Assembly (NCBI GenBank): GCA_017306025.1
Contig: JAFKJJ010000017.1
Coordinates: forward strand, 1-32,120
Direction of reading: 5' to 3'
From: Planctomycetota bacterium
GTDB lineage: Bacteria > Planctomycetota > Planctomycetia > Gemmatales > Gemmataceae
DNA: 32,120 bases
Part shown: positions 7,777 through 18,284 of the stretch, one piece after another
How the letters are laid out: each line of letters begins with the position of its first letter
Numbering within the stretch: the stretch's first letter is position 1
Position numbers and translations under genes: made by a program
Notes under the pieces: model-generated
The model's database searches: none
What the model was told of the DNA's origin: nothing
What the model saw: the letters and a program-made list of their open reading frames with translations, nothing else

Positions 7777-8397
7777 GTGGACGCACAGCCCACACCGCGG
7801 CCCCAGGTTGCCGTGCTGGCCGGCATCAACGGCGCGGGGAAGTCGTCGTCTGCCGATTCCGTCCTGCGCGTCGGCATGGGAATGCCGGTTTTCGTCAACC
7901 CGGACACTGTCGCTCGCGGTCTGAACGCCTTCGATCCAGAATCGGAGGCGGTCAAGGCCGGGCGGGTCGTTTTGGAACACCTGCGCGAGTTGGCGGCACG
8001 TCGTCGCAGTTTCGCGTTCGAAACGACGCTCGCCGGCCGAACCTACGCGGACTGGCTGCGGGGACTGTGTTCGAACGGCTACGCGGCCCACCTGTTCTAT
8101 TTCTGGCTCCGCAGCCCCGAGTTGGCGATCGAACGCGTCGCACTTCGGGTTCGCTCCGGCGGGCACCACATCCCGGAGGACACCGTACGGCGCCGTTACT
8201 CTCGCAGCGTGCGTAACTTTCTGGAACTGTTCCGGCCGGTGGTGACGACGTGGCAAGTGTATGATAATAGCAACGGGCGCCCGCGGCTGATCGCGTTCAA
8301 CAACAGTTATTTCGATACGGTTCTCGACCACGAGCTTTGGGCACGGTTCAACAGGAGCGCCGACGATGTCCGAACGGGCGACACTCCCAGCGGCTGA
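7777..8397 (+). CDS. Zeta-toxin-like P-loop kinase (COG4185 type)
   Basis: This 206-residue cytosolic protein has the layout of the small zeta-toxin-like kinases: a Walker A motif GINGAGKS at residues 16-23, NPDTVARGLN at 41-50, FETTLAGR at 81-88, and an Arg-rich lid helix after HHIPEDTVRRRYSRS at about 129. Zeta toxins phosphorylate UDP-N-acetylglucosamine and block peptidoglycan synthesis; the smaller COG4185 group has been proposed to act similarly, but substrates are mostly untested. The start is GTG 7777, chosen for the excellent GAGGAGGTGATC ribosome site. Its last 32 bases overlap the next gene, which implies translational coupling. No missing catalytic motif was seen, so the kinase appears intact. 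The alternative is a house-cleaning nucleotide or sugar kinase rather than a toxin. Confidence 0.85.
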   Translation: MDAQPTPRPQVAVLAGINGAGKSSSADSVLRVGMGMPVFVNPDTVARGLNAFDPESEAVKAGRVVLEHLRELAARRRSFAFETTLAGRTYADWLRGLCSNGYAAHLFYFWLRSPELAIERVALRVRSGGHHIPEDTVRRRYSRSVRNFLELFRPVVTTWQVYDNSNGRPRLIAFNNSYFDTVLDHELWARFNRSADDVRTGDTPSG

Positions 8398-8641
8398 AGC
8401 GATCGACCACGCCAAGATCGACGCGGCCCTGGGCGTGTCGTTCCGCGAGTTACTGCTCGAACACGCGCGCCTGGGTCGGTCGGTGTGCGAGTCCCGCGAC
8501 GGAAAGGTGGTGTGGATTACGCCGGCAGAAATCTTCGCACGCTACGGGCTCGACGAGTCCGGCCGGCCGAAGCCCGAACCGAAAGGGGAAGCACCCGTGC
8601 CAGACGACGATCCGCTCCCGGCCGCACAGATGGAACAGTAG
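8366..8641 (+). CDS. Small partner protein of the zeta-like kinase, putative antitoxin
   Basis: This 91-residue frame starts at ATG 8366 behind AGGAG and overlaps the kinase gene by 32 bases, the typical form of a coupled two-gene unit. The core (residues about 25-65) reads SFRELLLEHARLGRSVCESRDGKVVWITPAEIFARYG; the pattern 'long helix, G-x-x-V, DGKVVW(I/L)xPxEI' is what I recall of small proteins that sit next to COG4185 kinases. This suggests antitoxin or inhibitor, by position and pattern only. The tail is acidic and Pro-rich. It ends at TAG 8639-8641, but the same frame continues to 8818 with a conserved-looking segment, so the annotated end may be a nonsense mutation. No DNA-binding motif is obvious. 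Confidence 0.7.
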   Translation: MSERATLPAAEAIDHAKIDAALGVSFRELLLEHARLGRSVCESRDGKVVWITPAEIFARYGLDESGRPKPEPKGEAPVPDDDPLPAAQMEQ

Positions 8642-8818
8642 CGCGAAGCCGAGCGGCTGGACGACGCGGGGAAGTTCGGCGCGTACCGTGGGGAGTACGT
8701 GATTTTCTGTAACGGCGCGGTCTTCGCTCACGGCCAAAACCTCCTGGAGATTCGGACCGAAGCGGAAGCGTTCGCCGCGAAGGGTATCTCATCGGGTTAC
8801 TTCATCCCGGGTGAGTAG
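8642..8818 (+). pseudogene. In-frame continuation beyond an amber codon (DUF5678-like segment)
   Basis: Directly after the TAG of the putative antitoxin, in the same frame, 58 codons stay open: REAERLDDAGKFGAYRG then EYVIFCNGAVFAHGQN and a C-terminal EAFAAKGISSGYFIPGE. The middle resembles the DUF5678 pattern (protein 'carries or claims' G-x-Y-V-x-x-x-G-x-V-x-x-G). No good start of its own exists: ATG 8630 lies four codons before the stop, and GTG 8699 would begin inside the motif. Explanations are a CAG-to-TAG change in a 150-residue fusion, decay of a separate third gene that began at ATG 8630, stop-codon readthrough, or a sequencing error. It is called a pseudogene part on this basis. Confidence 0.5.
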
Positions 8819-9231
8819 CCCCCACAATGCCGCCCGTCTCGCGCCTCCACCTCCGCCTCGAAGAACGGTAAGGCGACAACGCCGCGCCGTGGCCTCGATC
8901 CCGGCCCGAACCTTTCTGCTTCTCCACGTAACCGCACCGCGGGCGCGGGCGCCGTCCTCGTTGAACAAGGGAATCCGTTCTTGTCCCCAGGGAGGGTGTA
9001 GTACCGGCCGTCGGCCTGCCGCGGTGTCACGACGAATCACAAACTGGCGCCGTGTCTTCGGCCGCGCCGGGCGGGTCGGCCGGGTCGGCCGGGTCGGCCG
9101 GGACGGTCGTTTCCGGTTTGACCGGGTGCGGTGCGGCGGGGACAATGCGCCCGGCCCGTGCGGACCGGCCAGGCGAGGAAGTGCCGTCGGCCGTGGGCGA
9201 TTGCGGGTCAGCACGTTCGGAGTTCTTGCCC
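8819..9231. other. 413-bp stretch without a confident gene; 9-bp tandem repeat inside
   Basis: No frame here has convincing coding features. GGGTCGGCC is repeated three times exactly at 9073-9099. On the minus strand two coupled frames are open, 9233-9027 (68 aa, Pro/Ala/Asp-rich, beginning MGKNSERADPQ) and GTG 9030-8797 (77 aa), overlapping as GTGA, but they show no domain and have mixed codon use. A peptide such as DGRYYTLPGDKNGFP near 8970-9015 could be a decayed gene. The region should hold the promoter of the sulfatase. Confidence 0.5.
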
Positions 9232-10773
9232 ATGATGCGTCCCCGACCGTCACCCCTCCGGGACAGGGAGTTTGGGCGGCAATTGCTACACAGAATAGCT
9301 ACCCCGAGAGTATGGGCCGCGCCCGTATTGCTCGCGTTCTGCCTTAATTCGGCCGCGCAATCGGCCGAGCCCGCGCGGGCACCGAACGTCGTCATCATCC
9401 TCGCCGACGACATGGGCTACGGCGACGCCGGTTGTTACGGCAACAAGAAGATCCGCACGCCCAATATCGACAGGCTCGCCACCGAGGGGACGCGGTTCAC
9501 CAGCTTCTACGTGTCGCAGCCGGTCTGCACCGCCTCCCGGGCGTCGCTCTTGTCCGGGTGCTACGCCAACCGCGTGTCGATGGCCGGCGCGCTCAACCAC
9601 CAGAGCAAGGTCGGCATCCACCCCGACGAAAAACTGCTCGGCGAACTGCTCAAGGCGAAGGGCTACGCGACCGCGTGCTACGGCAAGTGGCACCTCGGCG
9701 ACCGGGCGCCGTTCCTGCCCACGAAGCGCGGCTTCGACGACTTCGCGGGGCTGCCGTACTCCAACGACAACGGCCCGCTACACCCCACGATGACCGACCT
9801 CCCGCCGCTGCCGTTCTACCGCGGCGCCAAGATCACCGAGCGTGACCCGGACCAGTCGCGGTTGACGCGCCGGTTCACCGATCTGGCGGTCGAGTTCATC
9901 GCGCAACACCAGCACGAGCCGTTCTTCCTGTACCTCCCGCACGTCATGCCGCACGTGCCGATCTTCGCGTCACCCGGCTTCAAGGGGAACTCGCCGGCCG
10001 GGCTGTACGGCGACGTGATCGAGGAACTCGACGGGTCGGTCGGCGAGGTGCTCGCGGCGCTCAAGCGGTACGACCTCGACAAGAACACGCTCGTGCTGTT
10101 CGCGTCCGACAACGGGCCGTTTCTCTCGTACGGAACGCACGCGGGCAGCGCCGGCCCGCTGCGCGAGGGGAAGCTCACCACGTTCGAGGGCGGCGTGCGC
10201 GTGCCCGGCGTCGCGCGCTGGCCCGGAAAGGTCCCCGCGAAACGCGTCTGCGACGAACCGCTCATGACCATCGACCTCTTGCCGACGCTGTGTAAGCTCG
10301 CGGGCGCCGAGTTACCCGAACTGCCGATCGACGGCAAGGACGTCGGGCCGGTTCTGTTCGGCGGGGCGAACGCGCGGTGCCCGCACGACGCGTACTTCTT
10401 CTACGCGGGCGACGAGCTGCACGCGGTGCGCTCCGGCAAGTGGAAGCTCCACCTGCCGCACGAGTACCTGTCGGTGAACGGCGCGCCGGGCACCGACGGC
10501 AAACCCGCCAACCACGGCAAGCAGAGGCCGGAGGCGATGACCGTGTCCGGGCTGCGCGGGATCGCGAGCCGGCACGGGTACAAGGTCGAGAAGACGGGGC
10601 TGGCGCTCTTCGACCTCGAAGCCGACGTCGGGGAAAAAGAGAACGTCGCGGAGAAGCACCCGGAGGTGGTGAAGCGGCTGTTGGGTTACGCGGACGCGGC
10701 GCGGGCGGAACTGGGCGACTCGCTCACGGGCGCGAAGGGGAAGGGCGTTCGGCCGTGCGGCGTGAGCGAGTGA
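9232..10773 (+). CDS. Secreted sulfatase, formylglycine-dependent (513 aa)
   Basis: Type I sulfatases hydrolyse sulfate esters, in planctomycetes mostly from algal or host sulfated polysaccharides, in the periplasm or outside. The catalytic motif CTASR is at residues 99-103; its cysteine is the one converted to formylglycine by a maturase. The metal-site opening NVVIILADDMGYGD is at 52-65, GKWHLGD follows at about 165, and FASDNGPF at about 300. Start 9232 is chosen because GGAG lies nine bases before it; the frame is open further upstream to 9052 but that part is low-complexity Gly/Ala/Ser. Residues 24-46 form a hydrophobic export signal ending near AQSAEPA. The length is usual for the family. 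Substrate cannot be told; the SulfAtlas subfamily would need a search. A hairpin follows its stop. Confidence 0.95.
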   Translation: MMRPRPSPLRDREFGRQLLHRIATPRVWAAPVLLAFCLNSAAQSAEPARAPNVVIILADDMGYGDAGCYGNKKIRTPNIDRLATEGTRFTSFYVSQPVCTASRASLLSGCYANRVSMAGALNHQSKVGIHPDEKLLGELLKAKGYATACYGKWHLGDRAPFLPTKRGFDDFAGLPYSNDNGPLHPTMTDLPPLPFYRGAKITERDPDQSRLTRRFTDLAVEFIAQHQHEPFFLYLPHVMPHVPIFASPGFKGNSPAGLYGDVIEELDGSVGEVLAALKRYDLDKNTLVLFASDNGPFLSYGTHAGSAGPLREGKLTTFEGGVRVPGVARWPGKVPAKRVCDEPLMTIDLLPTLCKLAGAELPELPIDGKDVGPVLFGGANARCPHDAYFFYAGDELHAVRSGKWKLHLPHEYLSVNGAPGTDGKPANHGKQRPEAMTVSGLRGIASRHGYKVEKTGLALFDLEADVGEKENVAEKHPEVVKRLLGYADAARAELGDSLTGAKGKGVRPCGVSE

Positions 10774-10778
10774 GAAGA

Positions 10779-10826
10779 CGCTCAGGAGACGAGGAAACGC
10801 GGCTCTGTCTCCTCGTCTCCTGAGCG
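10779..10826. terminator. 17-bp hairpin between convergent genes
   Basis: CGCTCAGGAGACGAGGA (10779-10795) pairs exactly with the segment 10810-10826 over a 14-nt loop. It starts five bases after the sulfatase stop and lies 43 bp before the end of the minus-strand gene at 10869, so it may serve both. Confidence 0.7.
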
Positions 10827-10868
10827 CCGGACCTCGTGCCGGGGCGAACGATCCGATCGGGGCGCCGG

Positions 10869-11462
10869 TCACCGCCCGCCACGATCCCACGGGCGATCCT
10901 CGCGCCGGTCGTCGTAATCGTCGCGGCGATCGTCGTAGTCGTCGCGCCGGCGCCGCGGTCGGTCGTCGTGATCGTCGAAGTCGTCGTAGTCACCGGACGC
11001 GGTCGCGAGCCGCCCGCTGTAACCGGCGATCTTCACCCAATAGAGGATGAAACACACCAGCCCTACCAGTCCAAAAAGCCCGCCGCAGTACGGGACCCAG
11101 CTCAGCAGGTTCATGACGCAGTACGTCGTTCCGACGCTCCGGCCGTAGTCTTCACCGCCACGGCCCCATCCGCGGTCGTAGTACTCGTTTTCGAGCGACT
11201 CCGCGATTCGGTTTACGGTGATGAACTGCCACACCAGATTGAAGAGCGGGATCAGGTTCAGCCACACCTGCCCGGGTTCCATCGTGCGGCTTCGCGGGGA
11301 GCACCGCGTCAGGGCCTTGGAGAGTGTAAGCAGAAAGAAGATGCCGATGATGAGCGAGATCACCAGGATCACGCCCATGACGGCGATAAAGGCGATCCAG
11401 AACTCGGGCGGCGGGCCGTTGTTGGCGTTGTTGTTCGGGAACTGCGCCAGGAGGGGCGACAT
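10869..11462 (-). CDS. Four-segment membrane protein with Asp/Arg repeat tail (197 aa)
   Basis: The N-terminus is short and Asn/Pro-rich, followed by a strong helix at residues 22-46, an amphipathic linker LSKALTRCSPRSRTMEPG, then VWLNLIPLFNLVWQFITVNRI at about 66-86 and two further hydrophobic stretches at about 110-145. The block 'MEPGxVWLxLIPxFNLVWxFxxVxRIxxSL' belongs to a widespread uncharacterised membrane family with conserved Trp and Pro. The cytosolic tail (about 155-197) is a near-tandem repeat of RDDYDDRR with many Asp, Tyr and Arg, a low-complexity charged region suited to protein or RNA contact. The ATG at 11462 is followed upstream by acnA, 61 bp away, behind a terminator. No enzymatic motif; function unknown. 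Confidence 0.8.
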   Translation of the reverse strand: MSPLLAQFPNNNANNGPPPEFWIAFIAVMGVILVISLIIGIFFLLTLSKALTRCSPRSRTMEPGQVWLNLIPLFNLVWQFITVNRIAESLENEYYDRGWGRGGEDYGRSVGTTYCVMNLLSWVPYCGGLFGLVGLVCFILYWVKIAGYSGRLATASGDYDDFDDHDDRPRRRRDDYDDRRDDYDDRREDRPWDRGGR

Positions 11463-11495
11463 GGGTGGCCTCGTTGAGTGAAAGCGTGTCGGACG

Positions 11496-11519
11496 GGCGC
11501 CCCGCCCCGACGGGGCGCC
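11496..11519 (-). terminator. Terminator-like hairpin after acnA
   Basis: GGCGCCCCG pairs exactly with CGGGGCGCC across a 6-nt loop, starting four bases past the acnA stop codon on the minus strand. It has no clear T-run, so termination strength is uncertain. It separates acnA from the downstream membrane gene. Confidence 0.6.
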
Positions 11520-11523
11520 GGGG

Positions 11524-14430
<2,907 letters not shown>

Positions 14431-14834
14431 TGTGACACCCGCGGGGCAGGAACGAAGTAGCCTGATGCGGGTATTGTTGGAGTTGCGGGGGCGAGCGGGT
14501 AGTGGGTTGTGGGCCGTGGCGAGAAGGAAGGGCGATCGGAATCCGGTGCGGGGCGCCGGGGGCCGGGTCGGCCCGCTGTTCCGGTGGGCCGGCCGCGCGC
14601 GTCTCACCCGCACCGGGCGAGGCGCTCCGGCACCAGAAAATGCCCACGAAAGGAGCGCCCCGGCTCGCGGCCGAATCGGACGTCCCGTACACCTTTAACG
14701 CCCACGCGATCGGCTACGACGAGACCGTCAAGGGGGTCGGCGTCCGGTCGTGCCTCGACGTCGAGAGCGAAAAACTCGCCGGCGGCTCATCAAGGACCGG
14801 AGACGGCCGCCGCCGAGTGTCACCGGAAGTACGG
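14431..14834. other. 404-bp stretch without an assured gene
   Basis: This is the upstream region of acnA and should hold its promoter. On the plus strand the frame of the following pseudogene is open through it. From ATG 14640 it reads [19 protein letters not shown] and on to about CLDVESEKLAGGS with good GC3, so a decayed upstream coding piece, or an N-terminal part of the next gene, is possible. It has no ribosome site and no recognised domain. Nothing else is visible. Confidence 0.4.
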
Positions 14835-15385
14835 GTGAGATTCGTGGCCAACATCCGAACGAACCGCGACCTGTATTGCGCCACCTTACAGTTAATCGAC
14901 CAGCACCGGGAGGGCACGCGTTCGGTGGAAGAGTACTTGCGCGCGCTGTGGAACGTCGCCCACCGCCACCGCAACCGGGCCGCGCTTGCGCCGGACGAGA
15001 TCTTCGACCTACTGGCCGAGGCGTTCACGGCCGAACCGCAAGCGCTCGATGACGAACTGTTGAGCGCCGTGATCGAGCCCCTGTACGCGCTCGATCTCGA
15101 CGAAGCGCCCGGCTTCCAGGGTGGGAATACCGCATCGTCCGGCAGATCGCGGACCTGCGTGCGATGGCCGAGAGCGGGCGGCTCGCGGACCCGCAACGGC
15201 ACTTCGGCGTCGACGCGCCGCGTGGGGCGCGGTGGTACAACTTCGACCCTTGCGCGTTCCTCGAATGCGCCTCGGCCGGCACCTTCGGCGGCCGGCGCGG
15301 AGACGACCACGGGGCCGAACCGCTCGCCGCGATCTCGTGGGAGGAGTTCCGCGACTTCCTCCGTGCGGGCCAAGAATACGGGTGA
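14835..15385 (+). pseudogene. Frameshifted gene of an uncharacterised planctomycete-type family
   Basis: Two adjoining frames together make one protein. The first runs from about GTG 14835 (GGAAG upstream; VRFVANIRTNRDLYCATL) to DEAPGFQ at 15119. The second resumes as WEYRIVRQIADLRAMAESG at 15122 and ends at TGA 15383. Between them CAG-GG-TGG lacks one base; a fourth G would restore FQGWEYR and join the frames. The joined protein would be about 183 residues with the conserved-looking core FGVDAPRGARWYNFDPCAFLE, then ISWEEFRDFLRAGQEYG at the C-terminus. I recall this type as a family of hypothetical proteins in Gemmataceae; its function is unknown. Either a real pseudogene or a homopolymer sequencing error. 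It lies 80 bp before the MFS gene. Confidence 0.65.
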
Positions 15386-15465
15386 CGCGCGGCGGCGCGA
15401 GGTCGGAAGCTCCCGGCTCGCTTTCCGTACACCGATACGGGAGGACGGTTCGCCACGAGGCACGA

Positions 15466-16728
15466 ATGCTCACGGCCCTTCGCAACACCACGTTCCGCTC
15501 GCTGCGGCACCGGAGCTACCGGCGCTACTTTCTGGGCCAGATCGTTTCGTTCGTCGGCACGTGGATGCAGTCGGCCGCGCTCATGTGGCTCATGTACGAC
15601 CGCACCGGCGACCCGCGGTGGCCGTCGTGGCTGCTCGTCGCGCAGATCGGCCCCACGTTCCTCCTCGGCCCGTGGGGCGGCGCCCTCGCCGACCGCCACC
15701 CCAAGCGGCAGCTCATTGTCACCACCCAAACTATCTTCCTGCTGAACGCGATGGCGCTCACGGTCGTGATGGGGAGCGGGTTCGCGGCCCCGCTGTTCGT
15801 GCTGGCGCTCCTCGCGTTGAACGGGATCGTTCAGGCGGTCGACCTGCCCGCGCGGCTCGCGTTCGTGCCCGACCTCGTGCCCAAAGAAGACCTCATCAAC
15901 GCCGTCGGGCTGAACTCGCTCGTGTTCAACTCCGCGCGCATGGTCGGCCCCGCGCTCGCGGGCGCGCTGTTCATACTCGCCAACGCCGCGAAGCCGTTCC
16001 TGCCGGACGACGCGCACCCGGTGACGGTCGCCGCGACCGCGTGCTTCGCGCTGAACGCCCTGAGCTTCCTCGCCGTACTCCGCGCGCTGCGCGGCATCCC
16101 CGAACCGCCGGCGCACCCGAAGGCGGCCGAGCGCGGTTCGATCTGGGACGGCCTCCGTTACCTCCGCGACCACCCCGCGATGGGCGGGTTGGTCGTCCTC
16201 ACGTTCGTGGTGTGCGTGTTCGGCTGGCCGGTCGTCACGGTGCTGCCCGCGTACACGCGGCTCCGACTCGGGCTGAAGGAGGACGCCTACAGCCTGCTCC
16301 TGAGTGCGCTCGGTGCGGGCGCGCTGGGCGCGGCGCTCGCGACGGCCACGTTCGGCCGTGTCGGGCGCCGCGGGACGTTTCTGCTCGTCGGGCTCGCGGC
16401 CGGCGCGGCCGGGATGATCGGGTTGGGGTTCGCAGATCGGACGTGGATTTCCGGCGCGTGCTGCGCCACGATCGGCTTCGGGCTGATCCTCTACCTCTCG
16501 ACGGGTCAATCGGCGCTCCAGCTCGCCGTGCCGGACGAGAAGCGCGGCCGCGTAATGGCGCTGTGGGCGATGACGCTCAGCGCGAGCGCGCCGCTCGGCC
16601 ACCTGGTCGTGGGCGAAGCGGTAACGGCCCTCGGCGTCGGCCCGGTGCTATTGGGGATGGGAGCGGGAATCGTGCTGGCGACGGCCGCGTTTGCCGTGAT
16701 GCTCGCGGTTCGTGGATTGAAAGCGTGA
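15466..16728 (+). CDS. MFS transporter, EntS/MFS_3-like (420 aa)
   Basis: This integral membrane protein has about 12 predicted helices and the MFS_3 pattern. The first helix is FLGQIVSFVGTWMQSAALMWLMYD, followed by WGGALADRHPKRQLIVTTQ, the typical loop 2-3 motif G-x-L-A-D-R-x-x-(K/R)-(R/K). A second D-R-type loop, VPDLVPKEDLINAVGLNSL, and FNSARMVGPALAGAL are also characteristic of this group. Relatives export siderophores (enterobactin) or drugs by proton antiport; the substrate here cannot be told. ATG 15466 has GAGG five bases before it; the frame is open further upstream but only as shadow coding over the pseudogene. It is downstream of that pseudogene on the same strand. Its 3' end faces the modular cluster with only 16 bp between. 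Confidence 0.93.
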   Translation: MLTALRNTTFRSLRHRSYRRYFLGQIVSFVGTWMQSAALMWLMYDRTGDPRWPSWLLVAQIGPTFLLGPWGGALADRHPKRQLIVTTQTIFLLNAMALTVVMGSGFAAPLFVLALLALNGIVQAVDLPARLAFVPDLVPKEDLINAVGLNSLVFNSARMVGPALAGALFILANAAKPFLPDDAHPVTVAATACFALNALSFLAVLRALRGIPEPPAHPKAAERGSIWDGLRYLRDHPAMGGLVVLTFVVCVFGWPVVTVLPAYTRLRLGLKEDAYSLLLSALGAGALGAALATATFGRVGRRGTFLLVGLAAGAAGMIGLGFADRTWISGACCATIGFGLILYLSTGQSALQLAVPDEKRGRVMALWAMTLSASAPLGHLVVGEAVTALGVGPVLLGMGAGIVLATAAFAVMLAVRGLKA

Positions 16729-16744
16729 CGGCAAATCGCCCGGT

Positions 16745-17236
16745 TCATTCTTCGAACAACACGCGGCTCACGGTGAAGAACCGGAAGCTCGGGAAGAGCT
16801 CGTCCCAGAGGATCGCGTTCGCCTGCGGCGTGATGTCGGCCGCCACCGACGCCCACCAGTCGAGTGCGACACGTTCCGCGCGCTCGACGTACTCGAAGAA
16901 GGTGGGTCCGTACCCCGTGTGACTCGTCACCGCCGGGCCGAGGCTCGCGAAGTCCGGCGGCGGGAGGTTCGCGGCCCGCGCGGCGCTCGCGATGGCGCCG
17001 GTGCCGTCCGGCAGCAGGCCGCGCAGGAACGGGCCGATCGGGGTCGTCTCGCGCGCCATGCGCTCCCGGCGCTCCGCTGCGGCCTCGGCGTCTTTTTTGT
17101 CCGCGAACCCTTCCAGGGGTACGCCGAGCGGCCCTTCTGGTGAGTCGCTCTGCAGTTCGGGCACCTCGCTCCACCGCGACGCCGACGGCGGGAAGCGGTT
17201 GAGCACCCACAGCGAGGCACGAGGCGCACGGGCCAT
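16745..17236 (-). CDS. Unrecognised protein with one copy of the cluster module (163 aa)
   Basis: This is the last gene of a three-gene minus-strand cluster of related proteins and appears to hold one module. The module begins with a strand (LWVLNRF, residues 9-15), has a charged helix GFADKKDAEAAAERRERMARE (43-63) followed by GPFLRG (68-73), then DWWAS at 126-130, and ends with a final LWDELFPSFRFFTVSRVLF (143-161). These match the same landmarks in the two upstream genes. There is no signal peptide, membrane segment or known catalytic motif, so it is probably cytosolic. GGGAGGGG inside the adjacent 50-bp repeat serves as its ribosome site, eight bases before ATG 17236. Function unknown. The family is not recognised. 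Confidence 0.75.
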   Translation of the reverse strand: MARAPRASLWVLNRFPPSASRWSEVPELQSDSPEGPLGVPLEGFADKKDAEAAAERRERMARETTPIGPFLRGLLPDGTGAIASAARAANLPPPDFASLGPAVTSHTGYGPTFFEYVERAERVALDWWASVAADITPQANAILWDELFPSFRFFTVSRVLFEE

Positions 17237-17240
17237 GTCA

Positions 17241-17389
17241 CCGCCCCTCCCGGCTGACCTCGCGGCCTGTCGCAGCGAAGCGCTGCTTCACCGCCGCTCC
17301 GGCTGACCTCGCGGCCTGTCGCAGCGAAGCGCTGCTTCACCGCCCCTCCCGGCTGACCTCGCGGCCTGTCGCAGCGAAGCGCTGCTTCA
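17241..17389. repeat. Three tandem copies of a 49-50 bp unit
   Basis: Units lie at 17241-17290 (50 bp), 17291-17339 (49 bp) and 17340-17389 (50 bp). Units 1 and 3 are identical; unit 2 differs only near its start (CCGCCGCTCC for CCGCCCCTCCC). Each contains GCAGCGAAGCGCTGC, a 6-bp stem with a 3-nt loop. The array fills the gap between two genes of the modular cluster. The end of unit 3 forms the stop codon of the upstream gene and unit 1 gives the ribosome site of the downstream gene. On the minus strand each full unit spells a short peptide KQRFAATGREVSR. Confidence 0.95.
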
Positions 17390-18271
17390 CGGCCGCTCCA
17401 GTTCGAACTCGATCACCTCGTAGAACGGAACCTCGTCCACCGCGAACAGCCCGCGCTCGACGATCCCCTCTTCGTTCGCACGACGCGGCGGCTCCCGGCG
17501 CGGGCCGAACGGGTCGTCGCCGGGGAACGTGCGGCCCTGCATGTCGAACGGAAACGCCTCGTGCCCGGCCCGGTCCACGACGGGGGCGGTGGCGGCGGGC
17601 AGGTTCAGTCGTCGGCGCCACTCCTCGCGGGCGTCGGCGTTCATCCGCGCGCACTCGGCCTCGGCGCGCTCGCGCGAGCGGTACGCGGTGTGCGGGCCGC
17701 CGCCCTCCGGGGGCGGGTAGAACCACTCGTCGTTGTACTGCCACCGCACCTCGACCACGACGAACCCGACCGGCCGCACCGGGCGCTCGTCGACCCGAAA
17801 GAATTGCACGCGGTCCAACCCCTCCCACACCCTGGCGACCTGTTCGGCCGAAAGTGCCGGGGCGGTCGCGTCCCACCACGCGCCCCAGTCGCGGAACGTG
17901 CCCGCGGGCGGGGCCTGTTCGCGCAGTGCCATCCGGGCGTAGCGCGACAGGTGATTCCCCTTCTCGTCGGTCTCCGAGAGCGGTACGAGTACGGGCGGTT
18001 CGATGCCGACGTCGCGGATGAAGTCGCGGAAGACGGGTTCGGGCAGGTGCGACCGCTCGCCCCAGTTGGAGCCGCAGCGGAACGGGTTCACGACCTTGCG
18101 CGCGGCGGACTCGCGGTCGGCGCGGTCGGCCTCGGCGGCCGGGCGGTCGGCGAAGGCCGCGACGCGGGTCTCGCCCGGCAGCCGGACGAACACGCGGTCC
18201 CACCCCGCGACCCGCCACGTCAGCCGCGACACCACGAAGTGCGTCGCGGGCGCGGGCTGCTGCTTCGCCAT
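17387..18271 (-). CDS. Unrecognised protein with two copies of the cluster module (294 aa)
   Basis: Middle gene of the modular cluster. Start ATG 18271 has GAGG upstream, and the frame starts 13 bp after the stop of the preceding gene, so it is co-transcribed. Module 1 covers about residues 12-164: FVVSRLTW, then AFADRPAAEADRADRESAAR (39-58) with VNPFRCG at 61-67, then DWGAWWD and a closing VWEGLDRVQFFRVDERP (148-164). Module 2 covers about 169-294: GFVVVEVRW, YRSRERAEAECARMNADARE (197-216), and a closing VPFYEVIEFELE. The second copy lacks the NPFRCG and WW landmarks. Module 1 is strongly alike to module 1 of the gene at 18285. No signal peptide; cytosolic. The stop codon lies in the 50-bp repeat. 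Not recognised as any named family. Confidence 0.8.
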   Translation of the reverse strand: MAKQQPAPATHFVVSRLTWRVAGWDRVFVRLPGETRVAAFADRPAAEADRADRESAARKVVNPFRCGSNWGERSHLPEPVFRDFIRDVGIEPPVLVPLSETDEKGNHLSRYARMALREQAPPAGTFRDWGAWWDATAPALSAEQVARVWEGLDRVQFFRVDERPVRPVGFVVVEVRWQYNDEWFYPPPEGGGPHTAYRSRERAEAECARMNADAREEWRRRLNLPAATAPVVDRAGHEAFPFDMQGRTFPGDDPFGPRREPPRRANEEGIVERGLFAVDEVPFYEVIEFELERP

Positions 18272-18284
18272 GAAGAGCCTCGTG

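Noticed and set aside
4600-8415. Very long minus-strand open frame of about 1270 codons over the second secreted paralog, the propeller gene and the kinase
   Set aside because: It is Arg/Ala/Gly-rich antisense or out-of-frame translation typical of high-GC DNA and overlaps several genes with clear motifs.
9066-9105. GGGTCGGCC repeats as a possible CRISPR or regulatory array
   Set aside because: Only three contiguous 9-bp copies without spacers; a simple tandem repeat.
8797-9233. Two coupled minus-strand frames (68 and 77 codons) upstream of the sulfatase
   Set aside because: A GTGA overlap and readable start are present, but there is no domain, the first is Pro/Ala/Asp-rich through a 9-bp repeat, and codon use is mixed. 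Kept only as a note in the intergenic entry.
14502-16922. Plus-strand open frame of 806 codons from the acnA upstream region through the MFS gene
   Set aside because: Only its first part, to about 15119, looks coding; after the frame break it is a shadow of the MFS gene.
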